DNA of 64,000 bases from Paracyclopina nana. Its lineage: Eukaryota > Arthropoda > Copepoda > Cyclopoida > Cyclopettidae. Numbering within the stretch: position 1 is the first letter of the stretch; the number at the start of each line of letters is the position of its first letter. The position numbers and the translations under genes were made by a program. Shown piece by piece: positions 26,701-36,352 of the stretch. The DNA is taken from NCBI GenBank assembly GCA_019096065.1, contig JAGUCH010000001.1, positions 6,882,001 through 6,946,000 of the forward strand, in the 5' to 3' direction. The notes under the pieces are model-generated. The model ran no database searches and was not told where the DNA came from. It saw only the letters and a list, made by a program, of their open reading frames with translations.

Positions 26701-29700
26701 ATAAGGACTTACCACAAAGAATGGGAAGGGGCTCGTTAGCTCTCACGATGAACTGATCGTGATCGCAGTTTCCAGCAGTCGGAGAAGCCAGCTCAAAGTC
26801 CATCAAATCCAACCTCAACTGGCAAATCGGCTTTTCACAATCGTGACTCACCTAAAATCAACAGAACCACTGCAATGTACGGTTACTTCAACTTTAGCTC
26901 TAATCAGGACAAAGTCTTTTGGCTTGCTTTGCTACGGCCGCTAGCCCCCAGCAGTAACAACAAATAAGGGGTGCCAAGTTAGTGAGAGCAAGTTGGAACT
27001 TGAAAAGCCATGTTGAAGTGAGGGGAGTGGCAAACTGAGTCATTTGAAATTCAGATGCTGACAAAATTGAAATATTGAGCCCCGGCTTAGCGTAATTTAA
27101 AACATAGAAGACGCAAAATGTTGCAAAAATTATTGCCTCAACAGAAACAAAACCCGCAATAAGTGAAAAATTAGTAAGCAACGGTTACTCTGATAAATAG
27201 AATAAAGACGTAACTTAGCCTTCCCCTAATAAGAGCTGATTTTGATTTATCATGCTAGATGGCGCCGCTTTAAGGTAGTACAGCTACAGGTAGTACGCAT
27301 GACGCTATGACGGAAAAGTCGAAAAAATCTTCTTTTGGAAACGCAGTAAAAGTTACATAAAAGCGCCAATTTTTGCATAAAACAGCCCAAATCACTCACC
27401 AGGCGAAGAAAAAAGTGTTTCTTGTATAGTCTAGATCAAGGCATTTAGTTCAGGCAATTTTCCGCTACGCAAATCGATGGCGCGTCGGTAGGGGTGGATA
27501 ATGGCTACTAGATATTTACAAAAATGCTCATTTATCGCTAATTTTTGGTTTTTTATGCTAAATCTGCCTAATTTGATTACATAAATAACGTGGTGCACAA
27601 ACAACTGCGACCACATTGAATTAAGAATTTTAAGGCCATTATAGATGGAAACATTTACATTTTCTCAAAAAATGTTACCTTAAGTCGAAAAAATATTGCC
27701 AATATTAATGTTAATAAATGTTTCTAGTTGAATAATGAATATGCATCAAGAGGCAAGCAGTGTATTGATGTGCTAAATTGAGTTATGAAATATTTCATCC
27801 TTGACTTAAAATTGATCATATTCTAATCTAAACTATGGCGCCTTGATCAGTTTTGACTGTTGAATTTCAAATTGCATCTCCCTATAGCAGATTAGTTTCC
27901 CACGTGTTTTGAACTAGGCTATTGCCTAAAAAAGCCAACATTTTCTTATTCTGCTCTGATTGGTCGAGAAAAAGGCGGAAATTTTCTAATTATGGCTCAT
28001 TATCTTCCGCGTCTTTGATCGTAGCATAGTTGCGGTTGTTATCGGTTCTTATTTACTGACGAGGTTGCGATGTCAGTAAATAAGAAGCGATAACAACCGT
28101 AACCAAGTCACGATCAAAGACGCGGAAGATAATGAGCCATTGTCTCAATTTCAGAAATTCAGCATTTTCACGCTTTTTCCAGCTGATTCGACGAAATTTT
28201 TTTACTAAGGTGCATGAAACATAGTAATGATTCATGCTTTTTTTTGAAGTTTTGGCAATTCAAAAGGGGAGACCATTTTTTCGGCAAATTACGAATTTCT
28301 ACGTAGCTGCCTTTCTAGTGAAGGTACTTCACGGCTCTTCACGCTAGGGCGCGCTGATTGTACTATGCAACAGAAGCCATCGTTCCTTATATCAGATCTT
28401 TACAGTACCGTAAAAATAAAATAGAAATGCCACTTTGCAATTCTGGAATAAAGCTGTAAGTATGCGCCACCCACAATCAAAACAAAAGTTTAAGCTCGCT
28501 TGGCTAAATTCTCCTTTCGGATCTCATTGTTCGTGAATAGGTTATTGTTTCTTATTTCCACAAGAAAATTCCTTTACCTGAGCAGTACAATGTTGACTGT
28601 CGTTTGCCACGGACTCTGGGAATTCAGTGTTGGTAAACTCAAACTCGGAACTTGACGAAAGTCCTCCACAAGTCACATGACCTAAGGGCAAAAAAGCACA
28701 CAGAAGGGTTTAGCCTTTATTCCCAGCTCTTTTTAATCTTTTGCTACAAACTTTAGGCAACCCTCTTGAATAATCCCCTTATGAAAGATGCATTTTAATT
28801 ATGCAAGTGCTTTCATTTTCCCAAATGTATTCTCTCTCATGTGTGAACCGAGAGAAGTCAGCTGGATGTCGCCCTGTCCTGCAAAATTCTGTCTGACGTG
28901 TTTAACTTGGTGACTACCATCGTGTAGAGGGAACTGGTGCTGAACATTGCATTTCACTACATGGGAACCCTTCTTTTCACATTTCCAAACTTGAAATAGC
29001 TGCCTTTGCTAGGGTGCTGCACTCTTTTTCAATTAACTCTAAGCTGAATTGTATCGACATTACAAGCATTCTGCATTGTCAAGATGGAAGCAAGAAAAGA
29101 AAACCTGAACCAACCCGATCCGATCGTAGAGAAAACCTATAAAGCAAATTCAAATAGGATTTCTCTACTTCTTGGTTACACAGTGCGTGAAAATTTGTCT
29201 TGGGCTCAATTTAGGAGTTTAGGATTAGATATTGGTTAAGTTATGCAAAGGCTCCTTACTTGTTTCTACTTTGTATTGGAAGGCAAATCCTTTGCAGGCA
29301 TCTCCTTGGTTGGTGTGAAAGACCAGCTTCAATTCCGAAGCCCCGTCAGGTTGGATAAACTCCTTGGGGGCAGTTTTACCGCAATGCCTACCCACTCCTG
29401 CTTCATGTTTGCTTCCATCAAAGCCGCCTACAATTGTTGCATAATTTAATGGACATGACACTTTTTCATCAAAGACCAGAGGGCGATCCCGTATTCGAAT
29501 TTTTAGTCAAGTTACCTTGCTAAATCAGTAACCTTACTTGATCAGTTAAGTTCAGTTTGTTCTAGCCAAGTTCGGTTCGTTCTAGCCATGTTTAGTTGAC
29601 CGCAGAGCTGATACACCAACGCGTTGTGCATCAGCAGCTGATGAGCAAAGTTAGCTTTTCTCAATTAAGCAAGCTTCAGTTGTAGTAAATGAGACCACTT

Positions 29701-32700
29701 TTTGTAGCTAAGTTCATTTTGGCAACTTAACTTAGCTAGGCAAGCAAGCTACTTCTACATAAACTTAAGCTAAGTTAAGTTCTACCTACATAAATATCTG
29801 GGAACGCTTTTTTTGATCGACAATGGCTCGTTTGAAGAAAGGAACACAAAACAATATTTTTTTCAAAAATGCTCAGAAAGATTTTAGTAGTAGAAAGCAC
29901 TAGGCATATGGTCCTCTTCTAGTCTCTCTGCTGCACATTTAAATGTGCTGGATTTCCAGTTTATGAGGTTTAAAACATGAGTTATAGCAGTGATTATCTG
30001 TCTTATGCGATCGCGATATGGTGCTAGCTTTGCTATGGCCTTTTTAAATCCTCACAGTCCCTTGCATCTACCCGCTCTAATTTAGGTCCGTTCGAGAATA
30101 AGTACACTCGAAATTAAGCCTCCCATTTATTTAGTTTCAATTAAGGCTTGGTTCATCTACAAAATTACGGCCTACTTTTTAGGAAAATTACGATGATATT
30201 TGCCAATTACTGATGAGAAGACGCAACTTTTTGACCTGTTTTCTTTGAAATTGTACTATAACATTAAGGCTAATTCAAAATATTTGACAAAAACCACTGC
30301 AATTTCCACCGTAATTTGCAGGTGAATCTGGAATCGAACATTTTTATCTAAGTCCGCGTCCGAAATTAGGTTCTTGCGAAAATGACAAACTTTATTTGCG
30401 AAAAGCTAGTCTTCAGCTTAGATTAATGCTACAAAGTCGGTTCAGATAGCGCTAGTTGCATTCTGAAATAACTCTGTTTGTGGGCTTTTTTCGGAATCAA
30501 ATCGCCCATTGCGGTATCTGTCATCAATTAACACATACAATGTGCTAGGTTGAAACGCCGGCCCGCGGTCTTGATAAAATCACGCACCCGCTTTTGTTCG
30601 CGCCCAAATTATGACGTCATTTTGATCTGAAGAGCCCTCTGTGTACGAGTGCTGCGCCATCTAGATAAGAATGGCTTGTTTTGATAGTCAAGTTAATTAC
30701 CGGATACTTGGACGTAATCAGACTCGCAGTTGTCACTGTTGGTCAAATCAAATTCAGTGAATTGTCCTATCACTTTAAATCCTGGTGGAGGTTTAATCGT
30801 CCAGACGCAATGAAGGTTCGAGGGATAGCTGACAGGATATCCTGAAAGGGTGGAGTGAAAGTCGCAGTTTTTTCCGAGAGTCCGCGCTATTGTGTAAAAT
30901 CAATTCACCTGGCGAAAATAGGGTGTCCACTTCATTAACCCGTGCAATCACATTCCCACCACAGGAGACTATTCCAAGGGCACTAGACTCATTTTGGGAC
31001 AACGAGGACCCAGTTGATGAATAGGGCAAGGTTGGTATTCCCTCGATAGTGTTCGCCGCAGTTGAAAAATCAGGTCGTAAGTCCAAGATTTCATTAACTA
31101 AATCGTGCCCTGGGTGAAGTGGGACATCCGAAGCCAGAATCTATATGCAAATGATGAAAACTATTTTAATACAATAAAATATATACATAAGATTGTAGTG
31201 CCCGGGTAGCTCAGTCGGTAGAGCGTTAGGCTTTTAACCTAACGGTCCAGGGTTCGAGCCCCTGCTCGGGCGTCTTTTTAAATTTTTTTGTTGTAGTTAA
31301 AATCACTGAAATCGGTACCAAAAGGCTCGAAAGCAAGTCTATTCTCTGGAATTGCTTTACAACAAGCTTTTTTAAGAGCCCCTGTCGTAGTTATCAGAAT
31401 TACTATTTTAGCACTTGTAAAGCTTGCTAGCGCTAGCTCAGGTTTCCATCTGATATAAGGCCGTTCTCATATTGCCGGAAAAAGCTAAGCTAAGGTAAAA
31501 TTAGCTAAGCTAAGGTAAAAATTATGCAACGAAAACCGGTTATTTCGCTCAACATTCACAAAAAGCAGCTACTTTGCTTGAAATGTTGAGCGTTTGCTTA
31601 GCTATTTTTACCTTAGCTTAGCTATTTTCACCTTAGCTTAGCTTTTTCCGGCAATATGAGAACGGCCTATAGTTATCTCCCAACTCGGCCCAAGCTCAAC
31701 TGAACATTCGATTCACGAAAAACACCTCTGAGAAGAGGCAAAAATTGCCATTGTAGGTAGATGGCAAAGAAGTACACAGAAAGATTGAAAGTAGTCAACT
31801 GCTAAAATGGTTCGAAAATTATGAATCGTATTGGAGCAAATTCAAGACGGGTCAACAACTTTAAGGTGATTTCTTTTGTTTACAAAATTGAGCTTGGCCT
31901 TTCTAAAGTGTTTTTGCGTTAATTGTGCCAGCGTATCAATAGTTGACCTTACTTCGTCAAAAAGATAAAATGCCCAAATTGCCGAAACCCTTTATATAAA
32001 AATTGAACTCATCAAAAAGCTTTGTCCCAGAGACTTATGTAGAAAGAGAAGTGCTTAGGTCGACCTAGAAGTGCTACTTCTTGCATTCTCACTGCACGCG
32101 AGCGCGCGCCAAGTGCTCCTAGTGATTTTGAAAACATTTGGGTCAGCTGTCCTAATAAAATAGTCAGCGGGCTGCATTGATCCAGAAAGGAAAACGCCAA
32201 CTGGCACCTCTGTTTTACAGCTTTTAATTCCTAATAGTTGGGAAAATATTAATAAAAGACAAAAGATAGCCCTAGCAAAATTGAGCACCTCGTAAAATAG
32301 GACTATTTTGGCTAAGTGGACTCATTTCAGAGTTATTAGCAACCAAAAGTCTGCCCCGGCCCAAATTCAGGCAGCCGCCACCAAAATTCCAAAGTAGGCT
32401 CTTTTGGGGCGTGCAGCAGATCTGCAAACGCACCCCCATAAGCCCAGTAGCACTTCTTGCTTCTCTGCTTTGTCCCAAAAGCGTGAAATTAGCCGGCTTC
32501 ACTTAATTATTAATAAAAAAATTATGGTTTATACAATTAATTAACGTTGCCCGGGTAGCTCAGTCGGTAGAGCGTTAGGCTTTTAACCTAACGGTCCAGG
32601 GTTCGAGCCCCTGCTCGGGCGAAGAAGAGTTTTTTTTTGTTTAGATCATTACGTTATCAATTATTACCATCTGTGGCGGCTTCAAGTATTGTTGTGCTTT

Positions 32701-33501
32701 TTAATATCCTTTAATTCTAACCTGTGTGTGAAAGTCCTTTGTTACAATGTGAACGAGAGTTGCTAACAGTCCAAAATGTGTAGCCAACATCATTCAGCAT
32801 CGTTTGGCGGCTTTCGAGGGAATGGGAACAAATTTCAGCTTTGCTGCAACTCATTTAAGGGCATATGTTTTTTGCCACTCTTTGAAGTTAGTTGAATTAC
32901 TTTTCAGAGGTAATAACAAGATGTCTTTAACGACAGGTCCAATTAGTGAAAAATGGCCTGCTGTAATCCCACAAATAATTTTTCTCAGAGATACATTATT
33001 CAAAAGAAATGGATTCTCTCATTTTCTCTGGGCTCTGTCTGAGTAATTGATTCCCATTTTGTTGAAAAAGTCTGCAAAGAAAATGAGAGCACGGAAATGA
33101 AAGACTATTTGATGCTCACTGGGTCGATAAAGAAGCTAGTCATTTCTTAGATGAAGTTTCCCAGAGAAAATAATTATTCCACCTACTACATGACTTCGCT
33201 CATTTCTCTTGCAGCGTTTGTAGAATGGAGAAAAATCTTCTGTTTGGATCTCTTTTAAATACGAGCAGCATGATCGAGCTTTTGTTTCAAATCTGATTGA
33301 GAAGCTAATCTAAAGTATCCCCCAACAAATACGTATGATGAAAGCAAACTTTCTACCAATCGAACAGAAAGTTACTCACTGCCAGCCTTAATTCAAATTC
33401 AAATTTCACTTCATCATCCTCTGGAGTAAGATACAGAACAGTAGAGAAAGCAGCCTCTCGGTTTTTATCATCCTTAGCTCTAAGAAGTTTTGATGGTAAA
33501 T
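17771..33501 (-). CDS. Secreted CUB-domain protein (11 exons, 5' end not found)
   Basis: Exons in coding order: 33380-33501, 30909-31140, 30701-30841, 29260-29427, 28578-28681, 26713-26851, 18808-18934, 18634-18746, 18331-18465, 18066-18277, 17771-17992 (stop TAA at 17771-17773). Phases agree across every join, giving 570 aa after a partial first codon. The first CUB domain spans CGGNVIARV..SPGYPVSYPSNLHCVW..DNCESDYVQVSG..HCGK..LKLVFHT and ends FAFQYKV. Then comes a cysteine-rich middle (ICQLRLDLMDFELASPTAGNC, SGQHIYVDV) and a C-terminal CUB-like segment (GCLQYHSGISGKIQAFNF, DYAICF..GYCGISF, SERYCGLRLG, RGFNLAYKQIPC). This order is known from uncharacterised arthropod extracellular CUB proteins; the ligand is unknown. 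The signal-peptide exon must lie upstream of 33501. The intron 18935-26712 is unusually long, and intron 31141-33379 hosts two antisense tRNA genes. Confidence 0.85.
18935..26712 (-). other. Long intron (7.8 kb) of the CUB gene
   Basis: It separates exons 26713-26851 and 18808-18934. It holds one 169-bp MITE-like element (22657-22825) and otherwise unique AT-rich DNA. None of the many short open frames shows a recognisable motif or splice partners, so no nested gene is called. Confidence 0.7.
22657..22825. mobile_element. MITE-like element, 169-bp family, copy 1
   Basis: The ends are inverted copies of GGGCGTTCTCATAT. The interior carries repeated and inverted TTTGGT(T/C)(T/A)AAC motifs. An almost identical element of the same length is at 35921-36089. 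It is too short to code, so it is presumably non-autonomous. No clear target-site duplication is seen for this copy. Confidence 0.8.
27993..28139. repeat. Near-perfect 147-bp palindrome (hairpin element)
   Basis: The outer arms, TGGCTCATTATCTTCCGCGT and onward, are exact inverted copies for about 30 bp. Pairing continues with a few mismatches through TTATTTACTGAC almost to the centre. It lies in the CUB-gene intron 26852-28577. It may be a foldback MITE; a target-site duplication is not evident. Confidence 0.75.
29481..29808. mobile_element. ~330-bp repeat family, copy 1
   Basis: The ends resemble inverted GGCG(A/T)TCCC. The interior shares a long ordered series of segments with 33978-34272 in the opposite orientation, including TTCTAGCCAAGTTC, CATCAGCTGCTGA (reverse form), AGCAAGCTTCAGTTG and GGCA(A/G)CTTAACTTA. 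Divergence between the two copies suggests an old family. Confidence 0.65.
31200..31272 (+). tRNA. trnK-UUU: tRNA-Lys (anticodon TTT), copy 1
   Basis: This is a 73-nt cloverleaf. The 7-bp acceptor GCCCGGG pairs with CTCGGGC, with one G-U pair. There is a D-arm with GTCGGTAGAGC, an anticodon loop CTTTTAA with TTT at 31233-31235, and a T-arm CAGGG-TTCGAGC-CCCTG. The A-box and B-box are intact and a T-run follows directly as a Pol III terminator. No intron. It lies antisense within intron 31141-33379 of the CUB gene. Confidence 0.97.
31458..31667. mobile_element. 210-bp palindromic MITE with TATA duplication
   Basis: The inverted ends run GGCCGTTCTCATATTGCCGG and on through repeated AGCTAAGCTAAGGTAAAA units. 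The right arm mirrors the left. TATA flanks both sides (31454-31457 and 31668-31671), a plausible target-site duplication. The terminal GG(C/G)CGTTCTCATAT is shared with the 169-bp family, suggesting one mobilising transposase. Confidence 0.8.
32549..32621 (+). tRNA. trnK-UUU: tRNA-Lys (anticodon TTT), copy 2
   Basis: The 73-nt sequence is identical to the tRNA at 31200-31272; anticodon TTT at 32582-32584. Its flanks differ from copy 1, and a T-run begins about 10 nt downstream. Same orientation, 1.35 kb apart, both antisense in the same CUB-gene intron. Confidence 0.97.
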
Positions 33502-33977
33502 CTAAGAATGCGAGAAGTGTTGAGCTCTTTTGTAGATTACTCCCGAGAGAAATGAAAAGCTCGAGCTAGTGAGTACATAGCATGTCCTCAAAAGGGCTCT
33601 ATAAGTACTACATAGTTGCCATATTTTTTGGCCTTGAATAATAATCTAGAGTGGTGAAAGCTCGTTTGTTTGTTTGCACGCACACAAAAGGTTCATCTTG
33701 TAAACGAGCATGTCCTTTATTCCTTATCTAATTTCATAAAACGAGAACCGCTGCCTAGAATCACTTTTCTACGCAAATTGTTTTCCTAAGATAAAAAATA
33801 CGTCACGATTTGTTGAATTCCCTAGGAAAAATAAAACTAAAGTCTTGAGGAGTTTTCTTTTTCAAAGTAATACGCTCCCATGTTGACTGGTTAGTCAAGT
33901 TTAATTAGTCTTAAGAAATGCATAAAATGTTTTTAAATAGCTGCTATAGTTCTGAAAAAAGTTAAGCTTGGTTCCGT

Positions 33978-34272
33978 TCCGTTCTCAGACATTTGTCTAG
34001 GTATATCCTAACTTCGGTTAATTTTATGTAGCATTGCTAGCGATGTTAAGTTAAGCTGCCAAACCGAACTTAGCGTTGCAACTAATTGCAACTGAAGCTT
34101 GCTCTATTGGAAAAAAGTTTAGTTAGCTCATCAGCTGCTGACGTCCAACGTGTTGGCGCGTGGATGTCAGCATAGCAGCTACCTTAACTTAGCTAAAACC
34201 AACTGAACTTGGCTAGAACGTTGTAAACGTAAATAATCGAGAATGGTTACTTAACTAAAAATATGGGATCCT
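33978..34272. mobile_element. ~300-330-bp repeat family, copy 2 (inverted relative to copy 1)
   Basis: Its reverse complement aligns along its length with 29481-29808, with many substitutions and indels. It ends with a GGATCCCATATTTTTAG-like terminus on the minus strand. Non-coding. Confidence 0.6.
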
Positions 34273-35920
34273 CTGCATTGTGGTTAATTAATTGCCTTTC
34301 CGCAATTACTTTTACTGCAGTGTTCTTACCCTTCTAGCGGAAGGCCGAATGCTCACCTTCTAGTAGCTCAAAAACGGTTGCCAAATAGAAAAATGATCAT
34401 GGTGTCAGCAGCATTCTTTTTCTTTTCTTTTGCTAGTTGGCACTTTTGCATTATGGCAAAGGTTCTTGCAATAAGTCGGCCTTCAGCCACTTGAAGGATT
34501 TTGACAAATTCAGTTAAGTAAACAAAAGGCCTTCGTGACAAAATAAGAATTTGCGGAACCTTCCCAAAAATTACCAAAATGTAGCAGCCTTTCTCAGTCA
34601 ACTTTTGTGAGACGATTGCGTCATGCATCTCCTTTGGCTGGAGCAAATGTCAGCATAATTTATCAAAGATGACTTTGTCGCATGTTCTCATTTTCCAAAA
34701 TGGCCTTGGGAAGCTCATGCCTATTCTCGTTAGCTGTTGTTGGCATGTTCAGCGACTTCAACCCAAAAGCAGGAATTTAAAAAAGTCTTAACATCTCGAT
34801 ATATTCCTTCGCTGAAGACATTTGTAGCCTCTTGTAATTAAAAAAGGCAGGGCAACATTTCGGACGAAGTTTGCCTAGGCTGGCAACCATAAATTATTTC
34901 CAAGGTAGCACCCATGACGATAAGCCTTGAGCCAAAATAGCTACAATTTTGCTTACACAATTTATAAATCAAAAGTTACAAAAATGGCTTTTTCAATAAT
35001 TTGAATACAGCCAAACTCCATTTGACACCGTGATGAAAGGTTTTCATGTGTCTTCAAGCTGATATGAAGCTAGAGAGCCTGTAGCTAAAAAGCTAATTTC
35101 TGGGACTTCATACTCTGACATTTTCGAGGCAAAAAAAGCAAGCTACCGACGTGACTACTAGTATTATAGGCTGAGTGCATCATGTTGAAAGCTACAATGT
35201 TTAAAGCTGTCTTGTTTATGAGGCAACCATTAGCACAGCTTCTAATGGGTCACGTTTTCATCATCTGACACAACGAATTGTGCTTTCAAGATTACTGTGA
35301 AGCCTAGCTTAGGAGTTCACCCCACTTCCTGGAGCTACTAGCTTGGACTACTTAACAATTGGATTATGCTATTATTTTTGCGCAGTTTCTCCATATTACG
35401 GAGCGTTGATAAAAACGAGGCAAAAAATATGTTCCAGCTCGGAATAAGAACGCCAAGCTAACAAATTGTAATAGGTCATTGTTCAGAAGTAAAATTTACC
35501 TTTCAGAGCCATCTGCAACCCGTAAAGTCTAGAAGTTGCTTTGCATAAAAACTGGAGGCAAGTTGCCTTGGCTGAGTTTCGAAAGTATTCTGCGTCAAAG
35601 CTTGAAAAAAATGCAGCACATTTGTACGTATAACTTGGTAGGCTATTTTTCAGCAATTCATGGACTGTGGTGGAATGACTCTTGCAAATGATAGAGAAGA
35701 ATTACAATTAGGAAAGTGAAATCTGTTTCAAAGGAAGATTGAGGCATTTATTCTCTTCCGGAGTTTCATCGCATCCTTCTCAGTGCATAAGAATCGAAAA
35801 CAGCCATAGCAATGTCACGATGAAATCTCCAGAAGAGGCTATAGAAGCCTCAATCACATACTTTGACTATGGAAGATAGATTATTTGCAGGTGAAAGGCA
35901 TTACTGCATGTTCTCCTCTA

Positions 35921-36089
35921 GGGCGTTCTCATATCGCAGTTTGGTCTAACCAAAACTGATTTTAGCTAAACCACACTGATTCTGCTTAAACTAAACACTA
36001 AAAGAATGCTGACTTTTGTCCCGACAAAAGTCAGTTTGGTCTAACCAGTATCAGTTTTGGTTAAACTAAAATGCGATATGAGAACGCCC
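35921..36089. mobile_element. MITE-like element, 169-bp family, copy 2
   Basis: Same length and nearly the same sequence as 22657-22825, with inverted termini GGGCGTTCTCATAT(C). TCTA precedes the left end and follows the right end after one extra T, a possible 4-bp duplication. Confidence 0.8.
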
Positions 36090-36132
36090 TTCTAACAGCG
36101 AGGAGGGTGGAACCCTTTTTTGGAACATAACA

Positions 36133-36352
36133 ATGAGGTGCGCTCCACATTGTAGTCACTTATGCACGATACAACAAAAGTGGAGGCTACAAAACGCCGA
36201 CGTCGACTTCGTCCCACCGACCGAGAGAGAAAGCTTCAGCTTCGACGGCTTAACTCCAGCACCAAGATCAGTCAGCTCTGGTCGCAGAGAGGAACTGAAC
36301 GTGCGTACCATTGAGGAGCACTGCACTGCAGATACATCAGAATACACGCGGT
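36133..36352 (+). other. Candidate 5' exon with strong splice donor
   Basis: This segment is richer in GC and CpG than its surroundings, is open in one frame from ATG at 36133, and runs into CACGCG|GTAAGCAC. It could be a first exon, coding or 5' UTR, of a plus-strand gene, perhaps the LRR gene 4 kb downstream. No homology is recognised and the partner exon is not identified. Confidence 0.25.

Noticed and set aside
30060-30560. Weakly inverted segments resembling another short transposon
   Set aside because: Similarity between the ends is too low to separate from chance by eye.
32055-32288. Minus-strand frame with signal-peptide-like stretch in the CUB intron
   Set aside because: It begins with GTG rather than ATG and does not match the phase needed for the next CUB exon.
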